DNA of 64,000 nucleotides. Origin: Fluviicola sp. (GTDB taxonomy: Bacteria > Bacteroidota > Bacteroidia > Flavobacteriales_D > Crocinitomicaceae). The stretch spans positions 1 through 64,000 of the forward strand of contig JAIRJW010000070.1 in assembly GCA_031260455.1 (NCBI GenBank). Reading direction: 5' to 3'. Positions 54,866 to 64,000 of this stretch are shown in pieces (positions within the stretch are counted from its first letter, which is position 1; every line of letters begins with the position of its first letter). The translations under genes and the position numbers were made by a program. Under the pieces are notes generated by a model. It saw only the letters and a program-made list of their open reading frames with translations. It had not been told where the DNA came from and did not search any database.

Positions 54866-56062
54866 TTAAATTTCGTGGTGAATACTTTCATCCAGGAACG
54901 GGTGATTAACAGGCATCAATGGTGCTTTAGTCAGGTTTGTCAAAATGATCCGGATAAAGAATCCTAAGAATAATAAAGCCATCCCAATTTCCAATGCTCC
55001 GATATATGCATGTTTACCCATAGAACCTCCCATCACCATCAGATAAGCATCTACCCAGTGGCCTGCGAAGATAATAACTCCAACTACAGTCAATACACCA
55101 GCGTGGCGTTTTGCATCACGTGACATCAATAACAACATCGGGAATGCAAAGTTGATGAAGAACATGCCAAAGTACAAACCTTTGAAATCTTCAATACGCG
55201 TCAAATGGTAAGTAACTTCTTCCGGAATGTTCGCGTACCAGATCAGCATGAACTGAGAGAACCACAGGTAAGACCACAGGAACGAAGTTGCAAAAGTCCA
55301 TTTTCCTAAATCGTGGATGTGGTTTTCGTTTACTTTGTTCAGGTATCCTTGTTTTTTCAGGTACAAAGTCAATGTTACCAATACAATCATAGTAGAACAC
55401 CACATTCCTGCAAATACATACCATCCGAACAGGGTAGAGAACCAGTGTGCATCAATTGACATGATCCAATCCCAAGCGGAAGTTGAAGAGAATACTGCAA
55501 AGAATACCAGGAACAAAGCACCTTTCTTGTAATTTGTAAAGTGAATTGCTGTTCCTCCTACTCTGTCTTCTTCCAGTGAACGCATTTTGAATCCTCTCCA
55601 GAAAATGAAGTAAACTCCCATGTAAGCCAGCGTTCTGATCCAGAAAAATACCTGGTTCAGGTATGCTGATTTTTTCACCAAGATCGGGTCATGCTCCACA
55701 TGTGCATTGTCCATCCACACATAGATTCCTCCACCTTTCATCAAAGAAAGTGTCAACAGGGTTACCAGCATTAAGCCAATACCATAAGGTAAATACCCCG
55801 CCACTCCCTCAATCACACGTTTGATGGAAGCATACCAGCCTGTTTCTGTTGCATACTGCAAAGCAAGGAAGTACAATGCTCCTAAACCGATTGCGAAAAA
55901 GAAGAAGCTATCTACCAGCAGGTTTCCTAAGAAACGTGTTTGGAAGTGCTCACCTCCATGGCAACTAAATTCGATCCACACACCTAAACAGATGCCGATA
56001 ACTCCCAATAACATCAGGACTACCGTAAAGGATTTTGCTTTTGATGAAATTTTGAATTCCAT
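54866..56062 (-). CDS. actF: alternative complex III subunit ActF (quinol:cytochrome c oxidoreductase)
   Basis: A 398-residue integral membrane protein with about ten hydrophobic helices, of the NrfD/PsrC-like ActF type (FFAIGLGALYFLALQYATETGW; TSAWDWIMSIDAHWFSTLFGWYVFAG; LPFLDESIHHE-like end). It forms the membrane arm of the complex with ActC. It starts 28 bases after actE ends. Confidence 0.9.
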   Translation of the reverse strand: MEFKISSKAKSFTVVLMLLGVIGICLGVWIEFSCHGGEHFQTRFLGNLLVDSFFFFAIGLGALYFLALQYATETGWYASIKRVIEGVAGYLPYGIGLMLVTLLTLSLMKGGGIYVWMDNAHVEHDPILVKKSAYLNQVFFWIRTLAYMGVYFIFWRGFKMRSLEEDRVGGTAIHFTNYKKGALFLVFFAVFSSTSAWDWIMSIDAHWFSTLFGWYVFAGMWCSTMIVLVTLTLYLKKQGYLNKVNENHIHDLGKWTFATSFLWSYLWFSQFMLIWYANIPEEVTYHLTRIEDFKGLYFGMFFINFAFPMLLLMSRDAKRHAGVLTVVGVIIFAGHWVDAYLMVMGGSMGKHAYIGALEIGMALLFLGFFIRIILTNLTKAPLMPVNHPFLDESIHHEI

Positions 56063-56090
56063 TTCTTTTTGTTTTCTATCTTAGTAAATA

Positions 56091-56834
56091 TTACTTAATC
56101 GTATCTTTTGCCTGCTTTGTTGTCCCCCATGCAGGAAGTCCGTTCACATCAAACGTTCCATAGTTGGAATCCTGGAACTTTCTAACGTAGTGGACTAACG
56201 TCCAAATCTCCTTCTTATTCAATAAAGATGCATGGGATCCCATCATATTTTTACCGTAATAAATCGAGTAGAACATTTGCCCTTCAGCGATAGTAAGTCC
56301 AGATAATACAGCTGCGCCCGAGTATGCTCCGGAAGCAACCATCGGCCCATTTCCGTCACCTTTCTCACCGTGACAGTGATTACAGTTGATCTGGTACAAC
56401 GCTTTTCCTTCTGCAAATACTTTATCAGCAACTTCTTTTGAAGTCAATTTAATCGGGTTTACATCCGCTGCTGCCATTTTGTATTCGTAGTCTGCATCTT
56501 CATTTGAAGACAAGTCATACTGGTACAAACCATGTGATTCTGCAAACAATCTTCCCGGCAGGCGGTGGTATGGAAGCAATATATGAACAGTTGCCGAATC
56601 TGTACCATAATAAGGAATTGCATAACGCGGCGGAACCATTGCGGAACGATGCATTTTCAACTCCTCATTTATCTGGCCGCGAACCTCACCATAATCAACA
56701 TACGGTTCAATCGCAGGAGAACGATACATATCAGGCATGTATTCTAAACCTGCACTATCAGGATCAGAAGTACACGCTGCCGCCAGCAACGCTACTAATG
56801 AAAACTGTGCAAATGCCTTGAATTTTACTTTCAT
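56091..56834 (-). CDS. actE: alternative complex III cytochrome c subunit ActE
   Basis: A 247-residue lipoprotein (lipobox LAAAC, Cys21). A single haem-binding CNHCH motif is at residues 151-155 in a class I cytochrome c domain (residues 130-240), with a candidate methionine ligand in NMMGSHASLL. It is the likely electron exit from the complex. Confidence 0.93.
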   Translation of the reverse strand: MKVKFKAFAQFSLVALLAAACTSDPDSAGLEYMPDMYRSPAIEPYVDYGEVRGQINEELKMHRSAMVPPRYAIPYYGTDSATVHILLPYHRLPGRLFAESHGLYQYDLSSNEDADYEYKMAAADVNPIKLTSKEVADKVFAEGKALYQINCNHCHGEKGDGNGPMVASGAYSGAAVLSGLTIAEGQMFYSIYYGKNMMGSHASLLNKKEIWTLVHYVRKFQDSNYGTFDVNGLPAWGTTKQAKDTIK

Positions 56835-56879
56835 CTGTATTGGTCTTTAAACGCTGTAAGACTTACTATCTACAGTTAA

Positions 56880-57416
56880 TTAATGAATATCTTTTTGATC
56901 TACTTCTATCACTCCGGTCTCATTCAACATGGACATCAGTTCTACTTCAGAGAACTGGTTGTTATCTGACAAACGCAATTCCATTACGAATTTGTCATCT
57001 GTTGTACGAGGATCCGGATTCGTTGCTGGCATTCCAGGCAATGTTTTATTCAACAATAAATATGTAATTGCCATTCCGTGAGCAGCACACAACACGGTGA
57101 ACTCGAACGTAATCGGAATGAAAGAAAGAACGTTATCCAGATAAGTGTCATTCGGTTTACCACCGATGTTCATTGGCCAGTCATGAATCATAAAATAGTT
57201 CATTCCCAAGGTTGCCAATGCAGTACCAGTCAAACCATACAAGAACGCCATGATTCCCAAACGTGTCTGTTTTACACCGATAATTGGATCAATTCCGTGG
57301 ATCGGGAACGGAGAAAACACGTCAGCTACTTTAACTCCTTTAGCGACTAACTTCTTTGCACCATCTTTCAGCACATCGTCGTCGTCATACATTGCATAAA
57401 TTACTTTCTCTGCCAT
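56880..57416 (-). CDS. actD: alternative complex III subunit ActD (DUF3341)
   Basis: A 178-residue protein of the DUF3341 family. The soluble start AMYDDDDVLKDGAKKLVAKG and VFSPFPIHGIDPIIG are characteristic; two membrane helices follow (residues about 57-80 and 95-125). Confidence 0.92.
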   Translation of the reverse strand: MAEKVIYAMYDDDDVLKDGAKKLVAKGVKVADVFSPFPIHGIDPIIGVKQTRLGIMAFLYGLTGTALATLGMNYFMIHDWPMNIGGKPNDTYLDNVLSFIPITFEFTVLCAAHGMAITYLLLNKTLPGMPATNPDPRTTDDKFVMELRLSDNNQFSEVELMSMLNETGVIEVDQKDIH

Positions 57417-57425
57417 GCTTCTCTA

Positions 57426-58871
57426 TTAATGATTATGGGTATTATCGTGGTCATCGTGTCCGTGACTATGACCGTGTTTTGCAAAATAAGGATGAACCGG
57501 AGCAGTATCGTTCTTATAAGATTCACCGGAAGACTTCAGGATTGTTTTTAATTCGTTCAACGCCAATACCGGGAAGAAACGGGCAAACAACAAGAAGAAC
57601 ACAAAGAACAATCCAATTGTTCCTACATACACACCTAAATCAATGTGGCTTGGGTAGTGCATAGACCAGGAAGACGGCAGGTAATCTCTGTGAATGGATG
57701 TTACAATAATCACGTAACGCTCGAACCACATACCGATGTTTACTACGATCGAAATGATGAACGTAAATAATAAGCTTCGGCGCAATTTGCGGAACCACAT
57801 CAACTGAGGGGAAATCACGTTACAAGTCATCATCGACCAGTAAGCCCACCAGTAAGGTCCGGTTGCACGATTAAAAAATGCGTATGCTTCATATTCCACA
57901 CCAGAGTACCAGGAAATAAATAACTCAGTAATATAAGCCGTACCTACGATTGAACCGGTAACCATGATTACAATGTTCATATACTCAACATGTCTTGTGT
58001 GGATATATGCTTCCAGCTTCATCGCTTTACGCATCACCAGCAGGAGTGTCTGTACCATCGCGAACCCGGAGAATACCGCACCCGCTACGAAATACGGAGG
58101 GAAAATCGTGGTATGCCATCCGGGAATCACCGACGTAGCAAAGTCAAAAGATACAATCGAGTGAACCGAGAATACCAGCGGCGTAGCAACTCCGGCCAAA
58201 ACCAATGAAACCAATTCAAAACGGTTCCAGTGTTTTGCACGACCTGACCATCCGAAAGAAAGAATCGAGTACATCTTCTTAGGAATCGGCTTTTTCACGC
58301 GGTCACGGATGGTAGCGAAATCAGGAATCAAACCAATGTACCAAAATACCAGTGATACGGAAAGATACGTTGAAATCGCAAATACGTCCCATAAAAGCGG
58401 AGAGTTGAAGTTTACCCACAATGAACCGAAATGGTTTGGCAACGGAAGAGTCCAGTAACCTACCCACAGGCGTCCCATGTGAATTAACGGGAACAAACCA
58501 GCCATGAATACTGCGAAGATTGTCATCGCCTCAGCTGAGCGGTTGATCGCCATTCTCCATTTCTGACGGAACAATAATAATACTGCCGAGATCAATGTAC
58601 CAGCGTGACCGATACCTACCCACCATACGAAGTTGGTGATATCCCAAGCCCAACCAATGGTTTTGTTAAGACCCCAAACTCCGATACCTGTACCTAACAG
58701 GTAAAAGATACATCCTACTCCGTATAATCCGATAATTAATGCGATACCGAATAAAATGTACCACATGCGTGGTGCTTTATCCTCAATCGGTTTACATACG
58801 TCATCAGTAATCTCGTGATACGTCTTGTGACCTAATATGAGGGGTTCACGAATTGCAGCTTCCTTATGCAT
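57426..58871 (-). CDS. actC: alternative complex III subunit ActC (NrfD-like, quinone site)
   Basis: A 481-residue integral membrane protein of the PsrC/NrfD family with about ten helices. WAWDITNFVWWVGIGHAGTLISAVLLLFR and WHTTIFPPYFVAGAVFSGFAM are typical ActC segments. The C-terminal tail is histidine-rich. It probably forms the quinol-binding site next to ActB. It begins 19 bases after actB ends. Confidence 0.93.
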   Translation of the reverse strand: MHKEAAIREPLILGHKTYHEITDDVCKPIEDKAPRMWYILFGIALIIGLYGVGCIFYLLGTGIGVWGLNKTIGWAWDITNFVWWVGIGHAGTLISAVLLLFRQKWRMAINRSAEAMTIFAVFMAGLFPLIHMGRLWVGYWTLPLPNHFGSLWVNFNSPLLWDVFAISTYLSVSLVFWYIGLIPDFATIRDRVKKPIPKKMYSILSFGWSGRAKHWNRFELVSLVLAGVATPLVFSVHSIVSFDFATSVIPGWHTTIFPPYFVAGAVFSGFAMVQTLLLVMRKAMKLEAYIHTRHVEYMNIVIMVTGSIVGTAYITELFISWYSGVEYEAYAFFNRATGPYWWAYWSMMTCNVISPQLMWFRKLRRSLLFTFIISIVVNIGMWFERYVIIVTSIHRDYLPSSWSMHYPSHIDLGVYVGTIGLFFVFFLLFARFFPVLALNELKTILKSSGESYKNDTAPVHPYFAKHGHSHGHDDHDNTHNH

Positions 58872-58890
58872 TAGACTTTATTTTTAGCAA

Positions 58891-61800
58891 TTAATGATTT
58901 GACTTATTTTCCTGTTTCTCAGCGTGAGCTTCTGCCACCAATTTGTCCAAATCAGCGTTTTCGTTGTTACGAACTTTCACCTGGTACCAAACATTTGGCT
59001 TCACTCCGATCTCTTCCAAAGCCTGATAAGAACGCTTTCCGGCTGAAAGCTTGCGGATTTTGGAATTCACATCGTTCCAGTCACCGAATACGATCGCTTC
59101 CACAGGACATGCATCCGAACAAGCTGTGTGGAGGTCATTATCCTGAACTGTTCTGTTCTGAACTTTAGCTTCCAGTTTCGCAGACTGAATACGCTGCACA
59201 CAGAAAGAACATTTTTCCATCACCCCACGTGTACGAACCGTTACATCCGGGTTCAATACCATACGACCTAAATCGTCCTGTGCAGGGTTGATTTCAGTAA
59301 ATTTCTTGTAAGACGGATAATTGAACCAGTTGAAGCGACGCACCTTGTAAGGACAGTTATTCGCACAGTAACGGGTACCGATACAACGGTTGTATGTCAT
59401 TTGGTTTAATCCTTCATTGGAGTGCGTTGTTGCAGCAACCGGGCAAACCGTTTCACACGGAGCGTGGTTACATTGCTGGCACATCATCGGCATGTGAACA
59501 ACAGCCGGGTTTGCAGTAGGAATTTCAGATTCCGTATAATCCAAATGTCCTAAAACAGGATCTTTACGTGTTCCTACAGCTGCTTCTTCGCTGGAAGCAA
59601 AGTAACGGTCGATTCGTAACCAGTACATTTCACGACCTCTGCGAACTTCGTCTTTACCAACTACCGGGATATTATTCTCTGCCTGACACGCAACCACACA
59701 AACACCACATCCGAAACATTGGTTCAAATCAATAGTCATTCCCCAGCGGTGACCAATATTTTCTACCGGATGAGCATCCCATAAATCGAATTCCGAAATA
59801 GGAACTTCACCTTCGTGTGTATGCAATACGTGCTTGTGGTTGTAAGCTTCCGGATCCTGATTTTGGTAGATGTCCAGAGTTGTTTCTCTCACGATGGAGT
59901 TACGGGACATTACCGTATGATGAATCTGCGTTGCAGCGATCGGGTAAATTCCGCTTTCTTTTGAAAGTGTACCTACCACGTGATTCTGGTATGCTCCGTT
60001 TTCCCAGGACAAGAAGCGGAATGCATTTTTACCAACGGTTATGCGATTTCCTTTTTCGTCTGTCTCGAAACCTCCGTATTGTTTTGTTACGAAAGCTGCG
60101 TTACCGATTTCCTCATTTCCTTCTCCACGTCCGTAGCCTACTGCGATCCCGATTGTACCCACAGCTTGTCCCGGTGAAGGGTAAACAGGAAGTGTGATGG
60201 ATTGACTTCCAACTTTAACTGTTGCTATATTCAATCCGTTCTCCTGGTCGAAAGTAGTTACATAACCATCTTTCTTCATCGTCTCAGGAGACATCGTAAT
60301 ATAGTTGTCCCACGTCACTTTAGAAATCGGATCCGGCATTTCCTGCAACCATGGGTTACCAGCCATATCTCCGTTTCCTATTCCTGCTTTTTGGTACAAT
60401 ACCACTTCCAGTGCACCACCTTTCGGCAATTTACCGGAAAGTCCGTTCATAGCTGTATCGTTAAATGTAACCGGAACTGTTGGCATTGGATAGTCTTCAC
60501 CACAGCTATTGTGAATAGCCATTTCGAAGTATGTAGCAAAGTCTGTGTATTTCGTTTGGTGAGGGAATCCATAAACTTCCCAGTTTTTAGAGATGTACTC
60601 ATAAGCTGCACGAGAATCTTTTCCTCCGCGTCTTGCTTTACCAGCCCAAACCAATAATGATTCCATGGCTGAAGCTGTGTCGAACAACGGACGGATTGTA
60701 GGCTGTGCAATTGAGTAGTGACCTGCTTTCGGATTGTAATCCATCCAGGATTCCAATGCATGGTGATCCGGAGCGATATATGCACATCCCGAAGCTGTTT
60801 CATCTGCATAAGGGGACAGAGAAACGCTTAATTTTACTTTTTCAAGCGCTGCTGCCAGCTCTTTGCCGTTCGGTAAATTGTAAACCGGGTTTGTTCCTAA
60901 AAAGAATACTGCATCCGGTCCTTTTCCTGCGATCACATCCGCAACCAGTTTCTGCATTTTTGCATCTTCGGATTGGAACATCTGCAATTGCTTATCGAAA
61001 CGGATTGTTTTTCCGTAAGCACCCAGCACATTGTTCAGTTTGTTCGTCAAAATCTGAACGGCTTTGTTGTTGGAACCTGTTATTACAACAGACATTCCTT
61101 TGGAAGCTTTCAATGCTTTCACTGCCTTGTCTGCAATAGCCTGAACTTCTTTTGGCAAAGTTGAAGCAACGCCTGCGTTTACTCCGAACTTACCCAGGAT
61201 ATAAGAAAGTACGTTTGCCTGCTCACTTGGCTTAATCATTCCACGGTAATCCGCGTTTGATCCGGTGATAGACATTGTTGATTCAAACTGGAAGTGCTTG
61301 CTCATCCACTCTCCATCCGGATTACGGCGTTTTCCGTAATCAGCAGAGAATGCGTTTCCAAGCAACCATGTACTCAGGAAATCAGCACCGATACTTACAA
61401 TCGTTTTTGCCTGAGTGAAGTCGTAATCCGGAATCGCTCTCATTCCGAATGTTTCCAGGTTTGCATCACGCATTCCGCTGTAAGAAATTGCGTCGTATTG
61501 AATAAAGTTAAAGTTCGGGTGAACCGTTACCATTCCAGTTGCATCTTTCGTCTCTCCGTAGATGCTGGCAGACAAATCTGCGATCGCTCCCTGCATGGAT
61601 GGCGAAATAACCGAATTTGCTACGAAAGCAACCTTCCCGTTTGATTTTTTGATATCAGCTAAAGCAGCTTTCACCGCTCCGTCCAGTTTATCCCAGGAAA
61701 TATCTTTTCCTTTTGACTGAGCTGTTTTCAAACGCGTATTATCATATAAAGAAAGTACCGATGAAACGATTTGCGGAGTCAATGCTCCCTGAGTGAATCC

Positions 61801-62175
61801 GAAATCACGGTTTCCTCTAATAAAAACAGGTCGACCTTCACGTGTTTTAACAACGATGCTTGCATATGCATTACCATCATAATAAGTAGACGCGTACCAG
61901 GTTGCAACACCAGGATTTACGTTTTCAGGCTTAACAACGTAAGGAATAGCTTTCGTTACCGGAGCCTCGCAAGCCGCAACTGTAGCAGCAGCAACACTGA
62001 ATCCCAGGAACTTCAGGAAGTCACGACGTGCTGTAGATGTCTCAGCAAGTTTATCATCACTTAAGAATTCGTCAACAGAAACAGACGGAGAAAACTCACG
62101 ATCTCTCGACTCAATAAATGCAGGCGTTTCATGCAATTCATCAAGACCTTTCCAATATTTTTTTGACATAGCCAT
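58891..62175 (-). CDS. actB: alternative complex III subunit ActB (molybdopterin-like plus Fe-S)
   Basis: A 1094-residue exported iron-sulfur protein. A Tat-type signal is near residues 47-70 (TARRDFLKFLGFSVAAAT). Residues about 85-770 form a molybdopterin-oxidoreductase-like domain, which in ActB proteins carries no cofactor. Residues about 830-1010 hold four Fe-S cysteine groups (CFGCGVCVVACQAEN; CQQCNHAPCETVCPVA; CIGTRYCANNCPYKVRR; CSFCVQR with CSDACPVEA). Start codons at 62175 and 62169 are both possible. Confidence 0.95.
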   Translation of the reverse strand: MAMSKKYWKGLDELHETPAFIESRDREFSPSVSVDEFLSDDKLAETSTARRDFLKFLGFSVAAATVAACEAPVTKAIPYVVKPENVNPGVATWYASTYYDGNAYASIVVKTREGRPVFIRGNRDFGFTQGALTPQIVSSVLSLYDNTRLKTAQSKGKDISWDKLDGAVKAALADIKKSNGKVAFVANSVISPSMQGAIADLSASIYGETKDATGMVTVHPNFNFIQYDAISYSGMRDANLETFGMRAIPDYDFTQAKTIVSIGADFLSTWLLGNAFSADYGKRRNPDGEWMSKHFQFESTMSITGSNADYRGMIKPSEQANVLSYILGKFGVNAGVASTLPKEVQAIADKAVKALKASKGMSVVITGSNNKAVQILTNKLNNVLGAYGKTIRFDKQLQMFQSEDAKMQKLVADVIAGKGPDAVFFLGTNPVYNLPNGKELAAALEKVKLSVSLSPYADETASGCAYIAPDHHALESWMDYNPKAGHYSIAQPTIRPLFDTASAMESLLVWAGKARRGGKDSRAAYEYISKNWEVYGFPHQTKYTDFATYFEMAIHNSCGEDYPMPTVPVTFNDTAMNGLSGKLPKGGALEVVLYQKAGIGNGDMAGNPWLQEMPDPISKVTWDNYITMSPETMKKDGYVTTFDQENGLNIATVKVGSQSITLPVYPSPGQAVGTIGIAVGYGRGEGNEEIGNAAFVTKQYGGFETDEKGNRITVGKNAFRFLSWENGAYQNHVVGTLSKESGIYPIAATQIHHTVMSRNSIVRETTLDIYQNQDPEAYNHKHVLHTHEGEVPISEFDLWDAHPVENIGHRWGMTIDLNQCFGCGVCVVACQAENNIPVVGKDEVRRGREMYWLRIDRYFASSEEAAVGTRKDPVLGHLDYTESEIPTANPAVVHMPMMCQQCNHAPCETVCPVAATTHSNEGLNQMTYNRCIGTRYCANNCPYKVRRFNWFNYPSYKKFTEINPAQDDLGRMVLNPDVTVRTRGVMEKCSFCVQRIQSAKLEAKVQNRTVQDNDLHTACSDACPVEAIVFGDWNDVNSKIRKLSAGKRSYQALEEIGVKPNVWYQVKVRNNENADLDKLVAEAHAEKQENKSNH

Positions 62176-62202
62176 AATCTTTGTTCTACTGTTCGAGATT
62201 GT

Positions 62203-63543
62203 TTAATAGTGACATTTAGCACACTCCCAACCACCTAATTCTTTAACCGTTATTTTCTTATCCTGAAGGAACTTATTGTACAATTTTCTGTCTTTCAATA
62301 AACGGTTATGTATTTCGTTGTAATAATTACTTCCTTTGGAATCCAGTGATCCTGCTGAGATTTCTTTTTCAGCGTGGCACTCGATACACCATCCCATTGT
62401 CAACGTTGCCTTTGTCAGCTGAACGTTTCCTTCGATCTTGTTCAACTCAGTTACAGGCTGAACTTTCGCTGTCGCGTTCATTTTTGTCATATCTCCGTGA
62501 CACTGCTTACAGTCAACACCTCCTGCAACTACGTGCTGCTGGTGGTTGAAGTAAACATGATCCGGCAATACATGAACTTTGTTCCAGATAATTTCCTTTG
62601 TTTTTCCGGTATAAGCCTGTTTCACAGGATCCCAACCCGCAGCAGCATAAATCTTAGCGATTTTCTCCTGTTGAGTCGCATCATTTCCATTGATCTGTTT
62701 GTGACAGTTCATACAAACGTTTACCGTAGGAATTCCTGCCGTTCTTCCATCAATTGCGGAGTTATGACAATACTTACAGTCGATTCCGTTTTTACCAGCG
62801 TGAATATCGTGCGGGAATTCAATTGGCTGAGACGGCTGATAGTTTTCCAGCACCCCAATAGAGTACAGGGAAAGAAACAGGGACACGATTAACGCGATTA
62901 CAATCACCAAACCTCCCAAACCAACATAGCGTTTATATTTCCAAGCCCATGCTCTGAATTCCTGTCCAAAAGACAAATCATCATTTACAGACTGGCCATC
63001 GTGCTCTCTCGCAGCGTTTTCCAATTGGCGGCGAACTCCTCCAACAGCCATGATAATTACCACAAAAACAACCCCCATCAGGATCCATACCCAAGACAAC
63101 CCTCCTTCTTCTACTTCACCAACAGCAGCAGCAGATCCGACAGCACTAGGAGCATCCGCTTTTGCCACAGCAGGGTCCGGCTGAGAATCGATCCAGTCAA
63201 AAATCGCATCAATCTCTTTTGTTTTCCCGGCAAGATCTGGAAATGTATTCATTGCCGTTGACTTCGTTTCGGAAACCTGCTTCGCATAAGGATCAGCAGC
63301 AGCAGCAACATTCCAGTTAGCTACCCATTGATAAATGGAACCGTCTTTTGCTCCGCCGGTCGCCCATTTCTCACGGACATGAAACAGTTTAGGACCTGTA
63401 CCATCCTTATGTGGCTGGTGACAAGTCGCACACTTTGCTTTAAATAAGGCTCCACCGTCTACTTGAGCGAAACTATCAAATGCACCAACAATAAACAGCA
63501 TTGAAAGCGCACCGATACACCATTGTTTTATACTTCTAAACAT
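62203..63543 (-). CDS. actA: alternative complex III multihaem cytochrome c ActA
   Basis: A 446-residue cytochrome. Residues 1-26 are a signal peptide. A monohaem domain carries CATCH at 38-42. Two hydrophobic helices follow (about 149-169 and 207-230). The C-terminal part has five more motifs: CKYCH (256), CMNCH (277), CKQCH (345), CIECH (386) and CAKCH (441). Classical ActA is pentahaem, so this is a fusion of a monohaem domain to it. The gene leads the operon. Confidence 0.95.
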   Translation of the reverse strand: MFRSIKQWCIGALSMLFIVGAFDSFAQVDGGALFKAKCATCHQPHKDGTGPKLFHVREKWATGGAKDGSIYQWVANWNVAAAADPYAKQVSETKSTAMNTFPDLAGKTKEIDAIFDWIDSQPDPAVAKADAPSAVGSAAAVGEVEEGGLSWVWILMGVVFVVIIMAVGGVRRQLENAAREHDGQSVNDDLSFGQEFRAWAWKYKRYVGLGGLVIVIALIVSLFLSLYSIGVLENYQPSQPIEFPHDIHAGKNGIDCKYCHNSAIDGRTAGIPTVNVCMNCHKQINGNDATQQEKIAKIYAAAGWDPVKQAYTGKTKEIIWNKVHVLPDHVYFNHQQHVVAGGVDCKQCHGDMTKMNATAKVQPVTELNKIEGNVQLTKATLTMGWCIECHAEKEISAGSLDSKGSNYYNEIHNRLLKDRKLYNKFLQDKKITVKELGGWECAKCHY

Positions 63544-63612
63544 CTGATTATTAGATATTTTTGTTCCTACAATAAGTTGTCAATACTATGTTAACACAGT
63601 AATTAACGTTGG

Positions 63613-63620
63613 CAAATTTA
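63613..63620 (-). promoter_or_regulatory. -7 box of the act-cox operon
   Basis: Minus strand TAAATTTG, an exact TAnnTTTG, 69 bases before the actA ATG. No good -33 TTG was seen. Confidence 0.5.
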
Positions 63621-63841
63621 GAAGAATAAGCCCATTCTCTGACAGTTTTATGACAATTTCTGTTGTCTATTTTTTAATTTAAAACGATTCTAAATAACTT
63701 TATCCTTTCACATTTGTTAACAATACCCTAATTTGCTACAACTTACATCACCAAACAGGCTTTCCGGATACATTTTTCGGCACGATTTTTTTGAATGAAT
63801 TCACCAGATTCAAACAGTATAAACCCCTTCAAAAAAACAAC

Positions 63842-63849
63842 TAACTTTG
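63842..63849 (+). promoter_or_regulatory. -7 box for the right-edge gene
   Basis: TAACTTTG, an exact TAnnTTTG, 16 bases before the ATG at 63866. Confidence 0.6.
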
Positions 63850-63865
63850 CACAAAGCTTTCAAAT

Positions 63866-64000
63866 ATGAAAAATGTGATTTTGATTATATCTTTTGCTTT
63901 GGTTTCTTTTGCAGGAAACACCCAGGTTACCATTGTAAAAGATAGTCGGATTGACGATTTGGTAAAGGCTCTGAGCCAAGTCATACCTCCCGCCACTGCG
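63866..64000 (+). CDS. exported protein, 5' end only
   Basis: Forty-five codons are visible before the window ends. They open with a signal peptide (MKNVILIISFALVSFAGN) and continue QVTIVKDSRIDDLVKALSQV. The last stretch resembles the opening of small Bacteroidota envelope proteins, some with SPOR domains, but too little is present for a call. Confidence 0.65.
   Translation, partial: MKNVILIISFALVSFAGNTQVTIVKDSRIDDLVKALSQVIPPATA

Overview
The window looks like chromosome of a Bacteroidota bacterium, most likely order Flavobacteriales (a Fluviicola/Crocinitomicaceae-like relative is my inference, not proven). The reasons are: repeated promoter -7 boxes of the Bacteroidota type TAnnTTTG upstream of genes; almost no Shine-Dalgarno sequences; a PorW/SprE-type type IX secretion lipoprotein; alternative complex III (ActABCDEF) joined to cytochrome oxidase genes; an F-type ATP synthase operon without the beta and epsilon genes; and several Bacteroidota-typical families (DUF2490, DUF4412, DUF4139, DUF47-Pit).

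Layout. 1-3.6 kb is an AT-rich accessory strip: a PDDEXK/DUF1016 nuclease cut by the window edge, a shattered Bro-N pseudogene, a second DUF1016 scrap and a TPR protein with a DUF2971-like tail. 3.7-5.5 kb is a visibly GC-richer pair, a MoCo-sulfurase-like class V aminotransferase and a rhodanese. 5.7-16.7 kb holds housekeeping and transport genes: a CPA2 antiporter, metK, a MazG-type pyrophosphohydrolase, a DUF47-Pit phosphate operon with candidate Pho-box repeats upstream, a DUF2490 barrel, purB and an EI24-family membrane protein. 16.9-19.8 kb is a small variable patch (PD40 protein, XRE regulator, lipoprotein, inverted repeats, a 37-codon remnant sharing the PD40 gene's 3' end). 19.8-34.6 kb carries a MuiA-like protein, the aroF/chorismate mutase-aroA pair, an Fsr-like exporter, tsaB, two OmpR-type response regulators, a NupG-like transporter, a bifunctional nuclease, etfBA, pdhB and an Ada-like repair protein.

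34.8-43.4 kb is one leftward energy block: porW/sprE-like, atpZ, an AtpI-like gene, then atpB-E-F-H-A-G. 43.6-51.4 kb holds cvpA, yebC, an alpha/beta hydrolase, rseP, DUF4412, queG and ruvB. 51.7-63.5 kb is a single leftward respiratory operon actA-B-C-D-E-F-coxB-coxA: quinol is oxidised by alternative complex III, electrons pass through haem c subunits to the CuA site of CoxB and on to CoxA, and the resulting proton gradient can drive the ATP synthase encoded nearby. A partial secreted-protein gene starts at the right edge.

No rRNA, tRNA or CRISPR array was recognised. The less ordinary signals are a promoter-plus-terminator unit without an ORF at 27.3 kb (a small RNA or an attenuated leader), three genes whose -7 box abuts the ATG (leaderless mRNAs), and large palindromes inside the ATP synthase block.
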